A stretch of 64,000 nucleotides of DNA. Source: an uncultured Collinsella sp. (GTDB lineage: Bacteria > Actinomycetota > Coriobacteriia > Coriobacteriales > Coriobacteriaceae). The translations under genes were made by a program, and so were the position numbers. Of the stretch, positions 42,901 through 51,020 are shown one piece after another. The DNA lies in the NCBI GenBank assembly GCA_900542825.1, contig UQOY01000004.1, positions 102,953 to 166,952 of the forward strand, in the 5' to 3' direction. The notes under the pieces were generated by a model, which saw nothing but the letters and a program-made list of their open reading frames with translations, ran no database searches and had not been told where the DNA came from. Every line of letters begins with the position of its first letter. Positions within the stretch are counted from its first letter, which is position 1.

Positions 42901-43217
42901 AGCTCAACGTTTTCTAAAATGGTCTGATGCGGAATGAGGTTATAGCTCTGGAACACAAAGCCGATGCGGTTGTTGCGATAGGCATCCCAATCGCGATCGT
43001 GAAAGTCCTTGGTCGAAATACCGTCGATCAGCAGGTCACCGGAATCGAAATGATCGAGCCCACCGATAACGTTGAGCATCGTAGTTTTGCCCGAGCCCGA
43101 GGGACCCAGAATGGCCACGAACTCGTTATCGCGAAAAGACAGGCTCACGCTGTCGAGCGCCACCTGCGCAAACGACTGCGTAACGTACCTTTTGCAAATA
43201 CCTTTGAGCTCCAACAT
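39963..43217 (-). CDS. MacB-like ABC transporter, fused ATPase and FtsX-type permease
   Basis: The 1084-residue protein starts with an ABC ATPase (Walker A GPSGSGKTT at about residue 41, signature LSGGQMQRVAIARAL, Walker B IVLADEPTGALD). A membrane helix and a long extracytoplasmic region of about 600 residues follow, then three C-terminal helices of the FtsX type (VSISLVVSSIMIGIITYISVLERKKEIGILRAIGAS). MacB-type pumps export peptides or antibiotics by mechanotransmission. The extracytoplasmic part contains LSGLDLSGLDIDLSG, a run of short repeats. The ATG at 43217 has AGGAGAGG upstream. Confidence 0.88.
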   Translation of the reverse strand: MLELKGICKRYVTQSFAQVALDSVSLSFRDNEFVAILGPSGSGKTTMLNVIGGLDHFDSGDLLIDGISTKDFHDRDWDAYRNNRIGFVFQSYNLIPHQTILENVELALTLTGVGHAERRQRAREALEKVGLGEHVNKRPSQLSGGQMQRVAIARALINDPEIVLADEPTGALDSTTSVQVMDLLKDVARDRLVIMVTHNPELAYRYATRIVNLADGRITDDSDPFDVAKAARREAKPTRKTSMSFVTALGLSARNLMTKKGRTAMTAFAGSIGIIGIAAILALSNGVNGYIKKVEEDTLSSYPLTISKQDYDLSSMMGGQGATDDDSPENVDSSDDSAGSKAQGTDRIPVVTAVKDMFASVKSNDMTSFKAWLDAGGDGIDKEVNAIQYGYGVSPVVYRAGKGDEKPVRLVPNAMTEAMSGGASSAATVSMESMGTSVFNEMIDDQSLLDSQYDVVAGHWPTSANEAVMVLSSRGTVGDYTLYSIGALDIDELNDLVNSAMAADGKAETPETGTDFTYDDALSTTFKVLSPADAYRKNEETGMWTDMSGDADFMAAKVADGIDVHIVGVVRPNETANASALSPGIAYTHALTRQLMERAANSQIVQEQLAHPETDVFTGKTFDELQSEAKQGVDLGSMFSVDEAALKSAFSFDASALSGAAGGMDLSGLDLSGLDIDLSGVGRDIDFSDIMAKAPAPDFSGVFDGLELTPEQMQQVGTLANQLFEGFLRSDQFRALSPEDLKDASKLAAAFSTYLESDTAAQQILAQLKALGGDALAERLQHAMTDYVQNQLAPYLQQAMDQVMKSISDQIAATVSAQLKAGAAGLMGQMAMQISSSFANLASAMRVDASAFARAIHFNMDAEDLSSLMMSYAKASKLTYDNNLTTLGYADEADPISVKIFPRDFEAKERVLDHIDAYNKQVKAAGHDDRAISYTDYMGIIMGSVTDIVNTISLVLIAFVSISLVVSSIMIGIITYISVLERKKEIGILRAIGASKRNVANVFNAETFIEGLIAGVFAIVVVVLVSFPVNAWALAAKQVPNLMSLPVQDALVLIAISVLLTVVAGLLPARSASKKDPVEALRSE

Positions 43218-43327
43218 GGACGGCAACCTCTCCTGCGCAGGCACCCTGCCCGCTCTCCCCCGCCGTTCGTATTCGACGCGTTTGTCCTACTCTATCTTGT
43301 CATTGTCATACACGCCGCTCAAAAGGC

Positions 43328-45019
43328 CTACTTTTCCAATCCACACGGCATCACGTTATCGCTACCGCGATGGTCTTTAGTCACAGCAGCAAAGAAGCGA
43401 TAGCCACCCGAGAAGTTATAGCAGTCAAAACCGTACTGAGCGAGGATGCGGCAGCCAATGTAGCTGCGAAGACCACTTTGGCAAATAACATAAACAGGCT
43501 TTGTCACGTCAAGCTCCCCCAAGCGAGCACGCAAGTCATCGACGGGAATGTTCACAAAGCCGTCGATATGTCCGCGGTCATACTCGCCAACCATACGGAC
43601 ATCGAGCAGCTGCACACTACCATCGCGCGGCAGATCCGGTTCCTGCTCCCAATGCCACTGCTTGAGCATGCCCGAGCCCACGTTTTCGATCAAAAAACCG
43701 GCCATGTTCACCGGGTCTTTCGCCGAAGAATATGGCGGCGCATAAGCCAAATCCAAATCCTTGAGCTTATCGGCCCGAATACCGGCCTGGATTGCCGTCG
43801 CCAGCACATCGATGCGCTTGTCCACGCCATCGATGCCCACAATCTGCGCGCCCAGCAGACGCAAGGTTTCCCTCTCAAACACAACTTTCATGGTCATGGG
43901 CGTGGCCCCGGGATAATAACCCGCATGCGATCCAGGTGACAGCACGACGTTCTCGTAATCGATTCCCGCCGCACGCGCTGCCTTCACAGAAAGGCCCGTG
44001 CTCGCAGCTGTCAAGTCGAACACTTTGATTACCGAAGAACCCAGCGAGCCCTGATAGCGACTGCCTAAGCCACAAATCACGTCGGCGACGATACGTCCCT
44101 GCTTATTAGCGGGGCCTGCAAGGGAAATCACCGCGTCCTTGCCCGTCACCTGATGCTTGACCTGCACGGCATCACCCACGGCATATACGTCAGGAGCAGA
44201 CGTCTCCATGCGGTCGTTCACCACAATGGAGCCCTTGATGCCCAGTTCGATACCAGCTTTCTTTGCCAAATGGCTCTCGGGCGCAACGCCGATAGCGAGT
44301 AGCACCATATCGGCCGTAATGGAATCATCGCCCGCCACATGTGTGACCACACGGCCATCGGCCTCCTCAAAGCCCGTAACGTCGGCACGAAGGCGCAGGT
44401 CAACGCCATGCCCGCGGACCTCTGCATGAAGCAGCGTCGCCATGTCGTAGTCCAGGTTGTTCATCAACTGCCCGGGGCGCTGCAAAAGCGTCACCTCGAG
44501 ACCCAAGCCACGCAGGTTCTCGGCAGCCTCAACACCGATAAAGCCGCCACCGATCACCACGGCGCTCCTCGGCTCATGCTCTTGCACATAACCATGAATG
44601 TGCAGCGTGTCCTCTACCGTTCGAAGGCTAAAGATCTTATCCAAATCGATTCCCGGAAGAGCGGGGCGAATGGGATGCGCGCCTGGCGAAAGAATCAGCT
44701 TGTCATACGTCTCGACAAATTCCTCGCCGGTGAGCAGGTCGCGAACGTCAACCGTATGCACATCGGGATGAATGGCGATCACCTCGTGGCTCGTCTTCAC
44801 GGCAATGCGGAATCGATTCCAAAAGCCCTCGGACGATTGCAGCGTGAGCGCAGATTCCTCCTCAATCACGCCGCCAATAAAGTATGGCAATCCGCAGTTA
44901 GCATAGGAGACATAACCTGTGCGCTCAAAAACGACAATCTCCGCCTGCTCGTCAAGCCTGCGCAAGCGCGCTGCCGCCGATGCACCGCCAGCAACGCCCC
45001 CCACGATAACCACCTTCAT
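43328..45019 (-). CDS. CoA-disulfide reductase / NADH oxidase fused to rhodanese
   Basis: The 563-residue flavoprotein has an FAD motif GGVAGGASAAARLRRLD at the N-terminus, the active-site Cys42 in YANCGLPYF, an NAD motif GGGFIGVEAAENLRG and a dimerisation domain. A C-terminal rhodanese domain (LLDVRMVGEYDRGHIDGFVNIP, persulfide Cys in ICQSGLRS) completes it. Such CoADR-RHD proteins reduce CoA disulfide or polysulfide/persulfide. It begins 2 bp after the stop of the single-domain rhodanese gene. Confidence 0.92.
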   Translation of the reverse strand: MKVVIVGGVAGGASAAARLRRLDEQAEIVVFERTGYVSYANCGLPYFIGGVIEEESALTLQSSEGFWNRFRIAVKTSHEVIAIHPDVHTVDVRDLLTGEEFVETYDKLILSPGAHPIRPALPGIDLDKIFSLRTVEDTLHIHGYVQEHEPRSAVVIGGGFIGVEAAENLRGLGLEVTLLQRPGQLMNNLDYDMATLLHAEVRGHGVDLRLRADVTGFEEADGRVVTHVAGDDSITADMVLLAIGVAPESHLAKKAGIELGIKGSIVVNDRMETSAPDVYAVGDAVQVKHQVTGKDAVISLAGPANKQGRIVADVICGLGSRYQGSLGSSVIKVFDLTAASTGLSVKAARAAGIDYENVVLSPGSHAGYYPGATPMTMKVVFERETLRLLGAQIVGIDGVDKRIDVLATAIQAGIRADKLKDLDLAYAPPYSSAKDPVNMAGFLIENVGSGMLKQWHWEQEPDLPRDGSVQLLDVRMVGEYDRGHIDGFVNIPVDDLRARLGELDVTKPVYVICQSGLRSYIGCRILAQYGFDCYNFSGGYRFFAAVTKDHRGSDNVMPCGLEK

Positions 45020-45021
45020 AG

Positions 45022-45342
45022 TTAACGCACCACCTTTCCGCTGTAGCTATTGATTCCGCCGATGTTCTTCACGTTGACGTAGCCCGCACGCTGAAGAAAG
45101 CTCGCAGCGCGACCGCTACGAGCGCCACTCAGGCAATGCACGAACAGAGGCGTATCCTTCTTTGGATACTCGACAAGCACGCGATTGACGCCGTCGAGGG
45201 GAATGTTGATGGCACCGGGGATATGTCCCTGCCGATACTCATCGGCGCCACGCACATCGATCAACACCGCACCTTCGGTCGCACGGCACTCTTCAACACC
45301 TTTGTTGATATCCACCCCAGCAAATAGATTGAACAATCCCAT
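45022..45342 (-). CDS. Single-domain rhodanese protein
   Basis: The 106-residue product has LIDVRGADEYRQGHIPGAINIPLD and the persulfide-forming Cys70 in FVHCLSGARSGRAA. Rhodanese transfers sulfane sulfur, here perhaps to the CoADR-RHD encoded directly after it. AAAGGGA precedes the ATG. The Crp/Fnr regulator is upstream with 152 bp between, which contains a small palindrome. Confidence 0.92.
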   Translation of the reverse strand: MGLFNLFAGVDINKGVEECRATEGAVLIDVRGADEYRQGHIPGAINIPLDGVNRVLVEYPKKDTPLFVHCLSGARSGRAASFLQRAGYVNVKNIGGINSYSGKVVR

Positions 45343-45410
45343 GATGAGTCCCTTTGCTCGCTTGCCCTATCGTTTGATGCCAGTATGCCCGGAAGGCGCA
45401 GACCGGTTCC

Positions 45411-45423
45411 GTGACCAAGTCAC
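45411..45423. promoter_or_regulatory. 13-bp palindrome between the Crp/Fnr and rhodanese genes
   Basis: GTGAC-CAA-GTCAC lies about 70 bp upstream of the rhodanese ATG. Crp/Fnr sites read TGTGA/TTGAT-like with a 4- to 6-bp centre, so this is only a candidate operator. Confidence 0.4.
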
Positions 45424-45494
45424 CGTATGGGACAATTTTTTCTTAAGAGCGAGTGCCAGGCACTGGGCGGATAGGCACCATGGCAAAGCCATCG

Positions 45495-46160
45495 CTACGG
45501 CAGGCGTGTCAAACCGTCGACATCCAGAACAAGGATTCGCCCGCGCTTCACCTCGACAAGACCTTCATTGGCAAGACGACGCAGCACGCGCGTCACCGCC
45601 TCGCGGGCAGAGTTGATGTCACGCGCCAGCTCGTCTTGAGTGACCCGGAGCTCCATTGACCCCGTTGCCTGGCATCGCTCAACCAAATAGTCGGCAACAC
45701 GCTGGTCGAGACGTCGGAAAAGCATCTGTTGGAGCACACGAACCACCTGAGAGTAGCGCCGCGCCTCCACTTCGAGCATAAAGACTTTGACGAAAATATT
45801 GTTGCTGGCAAGATGCTCGCAAACACCGATAGGCACAATAAGGAGCTCGGATTTCTCTGTTGCGGCAACCAACGTGCCAAAGGAGATTTGCCGAATTACG
45901 CACGAAGCTGTTGTAACGCAGCACTCGCCGCACCCAATCCTAAAGAGCGTGACCTCCTTGCCTTCCTCGGAAAGGAGGCTGACGCGGACACCACCCTGAA
46001 CGATAAGGAACATGCCGGTACAGGAGCTATCGCTGCCGCCGATAAGCTGGCCGGCATCGAAGGTGCGCAAGGCGGCTTGCTCCAAAACGAGCGTCCTCTC
46101 GTCAGAAGACAGATGCGCCCAAAAAGGGAGCTTCTCTACAACGTTTTGCACCATGGTCAT
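45495..46160 (-). CDS. Crp/Fnr family transcriptional regulator
   Basis: The 221-residue protein has a cyclic-nucleotide-like sensor domain (FLIVQGGVRVSLLSEEGKEVTLFRIGCGECC) and a Crp-type helix-turn-helix (VTQDELARDINSAREAVTRVLRRLANEGLVEVKRGRI). Cysteines at 47, 77, 80, 81 and 87 suggest thiol or metal-cluster sensing rather than cAMP. GAAGGAG precedes the ATG. It sits upstream of the rhodanese and CoADR-RHD genes on the same strand, so it likely controls the sulfur module (inference). Confidence 0.9.
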   Translation of the reverse strand: MTMVQNVVEKLPFWAHLSSDERTLVLEQAALRTFDAGQLIGGSDSSCTGMFLIVQGGVRVSLLSEEGKEVTLFRIGCGECCVTTASCVIRQISFGTLVAATEKSELLIVPIGVCEHLASNNIFVKVFMLEVEARRYSQVVRVLQQMLFRRLDQRVADYLVERCQATGSMELRVTQDELARDINSAREAVTRVLRRLANEGLVEVKRGRILVLDVDGLTRLP

Positions 46161-46203
46161 CTGCGACTCCTTCTCCCATGGTCTAATCTATCAGGAATAA
46201 TAG

Positions 46204-46374
46204 GGAGCAGCAAAAGTCAACTGTCGCAAGAATGACCTGTACCGCAAGATCATCACCGAGGGCTTTGAGATTGCCGACGAGCGCTTTGAGGCCAACGCTT
46301 TGGTCATCTTCCGTGAGACAGGGAACCGTCAGCACACCATCAAGGCCGTTATGTGTGCCCTTCTGGGTCTCTAG
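46204..46374 (+). pseudogene. Unrecognised coding fragment
   Basis: A 56-codon frame bounded by stops reads KNDLYRKIITEGFEIADERF then ANALVIFRETGNRQHTIKAV, protein-like but with no start codon or ribosome site. It appears to be the end of a decayed gene. I do not recognise the parent. Confidence 0.4.
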
Positions 46375-46488
46375 GAGCCGTATCAATGGAAACTGTTTTG
46401 CCGGTGCCAGTGAGGAATGTTGGGAGCCGCACAAAAACGAACGGGACGGCACGTCGCGTGGCGCACCATCCCGCACATGGCATTGACA

Positions 46489-46519
46489 ATGTGGCAAAGG
46501 GACTGTCCCTTTGCCACAT
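46489..46519. repeat. 31-bp GGGAC-core palindrome, copy 8 (compensatory change)
   Basis: ATGTGGCAAAGGG and CCCTTTGCCACAT. Compared with the other copies, A-to-G in the left arm is matched by T-to-C in the right arm, so pairing is preserved. It ends 6 bp after the stop codon of the TlpA-like gene at 46526. Confidence 0.9.
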
Positions 46520-46525
46520 TCGAAC

Positions 46526-47497
46526 CTACTGTTCGCTGTTTGCGATTGCCTGATCGATCAGCTTGTCGAGTGCTGCGCGCTGCTCGGCGGAGCTGATGGC
46601 TCCCACGATTGGATCCCCTACGATGTTGCCATTCTGATCGATGACATACGTTGTCGGGAACGAGAACAAATTTGACGTAAACTTACCGGCCTCGCTATCC
46701 GACTTGAACCAGTTGTTCTTATATGTCACGCCCTTCTTGCTCAGCACGTCCTTGGCATCTGCAATCTCGCCCTTGTTGCCATCGAGCGTAAAGGAATTGA
46801 CGCCCACGACCTGGCCGCCCTTCTCGGCAAGCTCCTGATTCAGGTCCTCAAGGTCGCCCAACTCACCCACGCACGGCTTGCAAGTGGTGAACCAGAAGTT
46901 CATGACGGTGACCTTGTTCTTAGAGAACAGCTCGTCGCTGTTCACGTCGTTGCCATCCAGGTCCTTGCCCGTAAAGCTGGGGAACTTCGTCGCCTCGCTC
47001 GAAGCATTGGCACCGGCCGTCATGCCAGCGGTCGAAGCGTCGACGCTCTCGCCTGCGCTCGGCGTGCTTCCACAGCCGGGGAACTCCTTCTCCAGGCTCT
47101 CGAGCTTGTCCTCGATCTCCTTGATCTGCTGTGCACCGGCCTTGAGTGTCTTAAGCTCATCCGCCGTGAACTTATCCTTGGCGCCGTCGATGGTCTTGAG
47201 CAGAAAATCGCCGTAATTGCTGCCATCCTCAATCATTGCCGAGTCTTTATTTGCCGCATTGAATACCTTTTCCCACAGCGCGTTATCACTCGAAAAAATC
47301 TCGTTCTCCTTCTGCATGAGCTTCGCATACAGCTCGGCGGCCTCGTCGGCATTGGCCGGCTTCTGCGCAGTGAGTTCTGCGATCTTAGGATCGGAGCTCG
47401 CAGATTCGTTCGCATTGCCACCGGGCGCCGAACATGCCACAAGGCACAAGGCCAATACCGGCACCATAAACAGGGCCGCAATCTTAGAAAGCTTCAT
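46526..47497 (-). CDS. TlpA-like thioredoxin-fold lipoprotein
   Basis: The 323-residue protein has a lipobox (ALCLVACSA, lipidated Cys near residue 22). A helical and low-complexity region follows, then a TlpA/ResA-type redox domain from about residue 165 (NFWFTTCKPCVGELGDLEDL with active-site CKPC, later SFPTTYVID with the cis-proline). It is exported and tethered, reducing disulfides or methionine sulfoxide partners outside. GGAGG precedes the ATG at 47497. It ends the operon CD1871A - NapH-like - TlpA. Confidence 0.9.
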   Translation of the reverse strand: MKLSKIAALFMVPVLALCLVACSAPGGNANESASSDPKIAELTAQKPANADEAAELYAKLMQKENEIFSSDNALWEKVFNAANKDSAMIEDGSNYGDFLLKTIDGAKDKFTADELKTLKAGAQQIKEIEDKLESLEKEFPGCGSTPSAGESVDASTAGMTAGANASSEATKFPSFTGKDLDGNDVNSDELFSKNKVTVMNFWFTTCKPCVGELGDLEDLNQELAEKGGQVVGVNSFTLDGNKGEIADAKDVLSKKGVTYKNNWFKSDSEAGKFTSNLFSFPTTYVIDQNGNIVGDPIVGAISSAEQRAALDKLIDQAIANSEQ

Positions 47498-47526
47498 GGT
47501 CATTCCTCCGTTTTGTCGAAGCTTGT

Positions 47527-48429
47527 TTACTTTTTATCGGCGGTCAAGGGAAGCTTTTCCGCCGACACATCCAGGCCATAGCGATAGCTGATGGCATCGA
47601 CAGGACAGGCCCCGATGCACTTTCCGCACCGGATACATTCGGCATGATTGGGCGTGCGGACCACATCAACGTCCATCTGACAAACCTTTGAGCACTTGCC
47701 GCATGAGACGCATTTGCATGCATCGACCCGAATCCCCAGTAGGGACACCTTATTCATGAGCGCATAGAATGCGCCGAGTGGGCAAATCCATTTGCAGAAG
47801 GGGCGGTAGAACAAAACGCTCAGCACTACCACGGCAATGAGAACGGCAAGTTTCCAAGTAAAGAGCTGTCCCAACGCAGATCGAATGCCGGCATTAGCAA
47901 TGGCCAGCGGAATGGCGCCCTCGAGCACGCCCTGAGGACAGACGTACTTACAAAAGAACGGGTCGCCCATGCCCACGTCGTTAACCACCAGCACAGGCAG
48001 CAATACCACAGCAAACAGCAGCACAACGTATTTGATATACGTAAGCGCCTTGAGCCTTTTTGTCGAAAGCTTTTTGCCGGGGATCTTGTGCAGCAGCTCC
48101 TGCAGCCAGCCAAACGGGCACAGAAAGCCGCATACAAAGCGTCCCAGCAGCACGCCGAGCAAAATGAGCGTACCGGTGACGTAGTAAGAAAAGTTGAACT
48201 TGGATGAACCTACCACCGCCTGGAACGACCCGATGGGGCACGCACCCGATGCCGCGGGGCACGAATAGCAATTAAGTCCAGGTACGCAGACGGTTTTTCC
48301 CGCGCCCTGATAGATGCCGCCTTTGGCAAAGTTTGGCAGGTGAATGTTGGTAATAAGTGTTGCCGCCGCCTGAATGAATCCGCGAAATCGGGCCAAAACA
48401 TGCGACGCAGTGTTTTCTCTTTTATCCAA
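47527..48429 (-). CDS. 4Fe-4S membrane protein (NapH/RsxB-like electron carrier)
   Basis: The product (about 300 residues) has an NPNFA-type N-terminus, four membrane helices and cysteine clusters CVPGLNCYSCPAASGACP, CGFLCPFGW and CKYVCPQG. Two terminal ferredoxin motifs follow (CVSCGKCSKVCQ and CIRCGKCIGACP). It passes electrons across the membrane, probably to the TlpA lipoprotein (inference). I place the start at a TTG at 48429, which overlaps by 8 bp the stop region of the CD1871A gene, so translation is likely coupled. A longer open frame upstream has no ribosome site. Confidence 0.82.
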   Translation of the reverse strand: MDKRENTASHVLARFRGFIQAAATLITNIHLPNFAKGGIYQGAGKTVCVPGLNCYSCPAASGACPIGSFQAVVGSSKFNFSYYVTGTLILLGVLLGRFVCGFLCPFGWLQELLHKIPGKKLSTKRLKALTYIKYVVLLFAVVLLPVLVVNDVGMGDPFFCKYVCPQGVLEGAIPLAIANAGIRSALGQLFTWKLAVLIAVVVLSVLFYRPFCKWICPLGAFYALMNKVSLLGIRVDACKCVSCGKCSKVCQMDVDVVRTPNHAECIRCGKCIGACPVDAISYRYGLDVSAEKLPLTADKK

Positions 48430-48568
48430 TTCCGATACACTCCAAGCACAGCCTAATCGCTTTGGCCAGCACGGCATCCGCCTCGCCACGCATAACACCA
48501 AAGCACACCATGGCAATTCCGACGATCAACAAAGCGACCTGTACCACGGGTTTTACCGCTTTGAACAA
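48422..48568 (-). CDS. CD1871A family CXXC motif-containing small protein
   Basis: A 48-residue protein from a TTG at 48568 behind GAAAGGAG. It has a single hydrophobic helix (VVQVALLIVGIAMVCFGVM) and the C-terminal signature LCLECIGIG, which defines the CD1871A family. The CLEC pair is the CxxC motif. Its stop TAA lies within the start of the NapH-like gene. It leads the redox operon and is divergent from the two-component regulators 90 bp away. Confidence 0.88.
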   Translation of the reverse strand: MFKAVKPVVQVALLIVGIAMVCFGVMRGEADAVLAKAIRLCLECIGIG

Positions 48569-48658
48569 CCTGACCACTCCTTTCGTTACGTGACCATTGG
48601 ACCATATCGACTATAAAATCCGTGTTAAGCGCGATTTGGAATGTGCAAGGAGACTGTT

Positions 48659-49333
48659 ATGCGTATTTTGATCGTCGAGGACGAGCGGGCGCTGTGTGAT
48701 GCAATCGCGCGCAGCTTGCGAAACTTGGCGTACAGCGTCGACTGCTGTCACGACGGACAGGAGGCGCTCGACTTACTGAACGTTGAGGCCTTCGACCTCG
48801 TGGTACTCGACCTCAACGTTCCCCGTATCGACGGCATGACCGTACTCAGGGAACTTAGGAAAACTGACTGCGAGACTAAGGTACTGATTCTGTCCGCACG
48901 TGGCGAAGTATCCGATAAAGTCGCCGGACTCGATGCCGGCGCCAACGATTACCTCACCAAGCCGTTTCATCTGGACGAGCTTGCGGCAAGGATTCGCAGC
49001 CTTACCCTAAGACGCTTTATACAAAGCGACATAGTTTTAACCTGCGGAAAGCTCAGCTTTGACACCAAGGCGCGCATCGCTTCCGTGGACAGCGAGGCCT
49101 TATCTCTTACACGCAAGGAAACGGGAATCTTGGAATACCTGATGCTTAATCAGGGGCGACCGGTAGGTCAAGAGGAGCTTATAGAGCACGTTTGGGATAG
49201 CAGCGTGAACAGCTTTAGCAACGCAACCCGCGTTCACATCTCGTCGCTCCGCAAAAAGCTACGCAGCGCTTTGAGATACGACCCGATTCGCAATCGGATT
49301 GGAGAGGGCTACGTTATGGAGGATAGCGAATGA
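48659..49333 (+). CDS. OmpR family response regulator
   Basis: The 224-residue protein has a receiver domain with the phosphorylated Asp in LVVLDLNVPRIDG and the lysine in NDYLTKPFHLDEL. It has a C-terminal winged helix (LTRKETGILEYLMLNQGRPVGQEELIEHVWDSSVNSFSNATRVHISSLRKKL). AAGGAG precedes the ATG at 48659. It is divergent from the CD1871A redox operon and overlaps the kinase gene by 4 bp (ATGA), so it may control the redox operon (inference). Confidence 0.95.
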   Translation: MRILIVEDERALCDAIARSLRNLAYSVDCCHDGQEALDLLNVEAFDLVVLDLNVPRIDGMTVLRELRKTDCETKVLILSARGEVSDKVAGLDAGANDYLTKPFHLDELAARIRSLTLRRFIQSDIVLTCGKLSFDTKARIASVDSEALSLTRKETGILEYLMLNQGRPVGQEELIEHVWDSSVNSFSNATRVHISSLRKKLRSALRYDPIRNRIGEGYVMEDSE

Positions 49334-50469
49334 AAAGGCTTTCGCTGCAATGGCGCATAACGATTATGACGGCACTGCTCACGTGTGCAGCATGCGTGCT
49401 GACGAACTGCCTGGTCGGCTATACGGGCATGCGCTACATGGATGCTATCGGCAGCGACATCTCGGCCCTTAGCGCAGCCGGCGTAGATGCACCTCAGGCG
49501 TTTGACCCAACGAAGGGGAGCCTCGATGACGAGGTCACGATCGTCGTAAACGACGCACAGGAGTCTTTTGGCACGACAGCCTGGTACATCACGGCTGGAG
49601 TCACACTCCTTGGCGGCGTGCTGGCATACTTTGTGAGCGGCCGTGCACTCAAACCGCTACGGGCTTTTGCAGCCCAGGTTGAGCGTGTGCAGCCTGACAA
49701 CCTAAGCGAAATCAGACTCAGTGAAGATGTGCCCACCGAGCTACAACGATGCAGCGCCTCTTTCAACGACATGATCGCCCGTCTTGGCGAAGGGTTCTCT
49801 GCACAGCGTCAGTTTACCGGCAACGCCGCACACGAGCTGCGCACTCCGCTCGCCCTTATGCAAGCACAGATTGAACTATTCATCTCCGAGCACTCCGGTT
49901 TGCAACCCGAAACAGCCGAGCTGCTCGACCTGCTACAAGAACAAACCGAACGGATGTCGCGAATGACCAAGGTATTGCTCGAGATGAGTGAGCTTCGCAG
50001 CGTTCCTTGCGAGGACGATGTTGAACTTGGCCCCTTGTCCGAAGAGGTCCTCACCGACCTTGCGCCACTTGCCGAAAATAAGGGCATAGCCCTCAATTGT
50101 GCTGGAGACGCTTTAGTAACCGGGAGCGACACGCTCCTCTATCGGCTGGTGTTTAACCTGGTCGAAAATGCCATCCGTTACAGCCGCCCCGACTCGACTG
50201 TCAACGTCTCCATCTGCGACAACGACAGCCACGTGTTCCTGCGAGTCGAGGACCAGGGCCCGGGAATACCCAAGCAGTACCGAGAGAGCGTCTTCCAGCC
50301 GTTCTTTCGTCTAGACAAATCCCGCAGCAGGGCATACGGCGGCGCAGGACTCGGGCTAGCGCTCGTTTGGGAGATTGCAGCGCTTCACGGTGGCACGGTA
50401 GAGGTCGAAACAAGTTCCGAGAACGGAACCGTGATGCTCGTGACCCTCTCAAAGGGGGCCACCACGTGA
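49330..50469 (+). CDS. Two-component sensor histidine kinase
   Basis: The 379-residue protein has two membrane helices (about 8-28 and 80-105), a short extracytoplasmic loop, a HAMP-like linker, the phosphorylated His in NAAHELRTPLALMQ, and HATPase motifs (NLVENAIRYSRP, DQGPGIP, GGAGLGLALVWEI). It is translationally coupled to the upstream response regulator and is its likely partner. Confidence 0.95.
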   Translation: MKRLSLQWRITIMTALLTCAACVLTNCLVGYTGMRYMDAIGSDISALSAAGVDAPQAFDPTKGSLDDEVTIVVNDAQESFGTTAWYITAGVTLLGGVLAYFVSGRALKPLRAFAAQVERVQPDNLSEIRLSEDVPTELQRCSASFNDMIARLGEGFSAQRQFTGNAAHELRTPLALMQAQIELFISEHSGLQPETAELLDLLQEQTERMSRMTKVLLEMSELRSVPCEDDVELGPLSEEVLTDLAPLAENKGIALNCAGDALVTGSDTLLYRLVFNLVENAIRYSRPDSTVNVSICDNDSHVFLRVEDQGPGIPKQYRESVFQPFFRLDKSRSRAYGGAGLGLALVWEIAALHGGTVEVETSSENGTVMLVTLSKGATT

Positions 50470-50499
50470 TCCGACTGTCCAGGAGTTCCACCCGGCATT

Positions 50500-50892
50500 G
50501 TGAAACGCGTCCCAAAACTTGGACATGAGGAATGGGAGGCAGTTCGCATCTATGCCGAGGACGAAGTCCTGGCGGGGATTCAGGATGCGCAGAGGAAGCT
50601 TACGGCAGAAAACTCCGACAGAGTCGTGACCGTCGGCGGCAACTGTATGGTGTCGCTTGCCCTCTTCGATTACCTGCACGGGAAATACGAGAACGTTGGA
50701 ATCGTCTGGATCTATGCGCATCCGGATGTATCCACGCTGAATGATGGCTACCCCAACGCTCACGCCATGGTACTTGGCAGCCTTTTGGAACAGGGTGCAC
50801 CGCAACTCGTTTCGCGGATGCGGCATCCGGTGTTTAAGCCGAGCGATGTCCTGCATGTCGGGCTACAGCAGCTCCACGACTATCAGGAGGTT
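50500..50892 (+). pseudogene. Remnant of an arginase/agmatinase-family gene
   Basis: About 125 codons match the middle of arginase-family proteins: VVTVGGNCMVSLALFDYLHGKY and WIYAHPDVSTLNDGYPNAHAMVLGS, then LQQLHDYQE. The first metal ligand of the DAHPD motif is changed (YAHPD), and the N- and C-terminal parts are absent; the frame continues into unrelated sequence. The upstream HK stop at 50469 is 31 bp away. It was a complete gene before degradation. Confidence 0.75.
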
Positions 50893-51020
50893 TGCTTAAA
50901 CAAGCATAGGTGTTGCGGTTTTAGCCGATGTCCTCATGGAGGAAAACGACATGCTGGGTCTGTCTGATTAAAGTCCAACAGTTTCCATGAGGCATCTAGC
51001 GCGGTAAAAGCTAAAGACCC

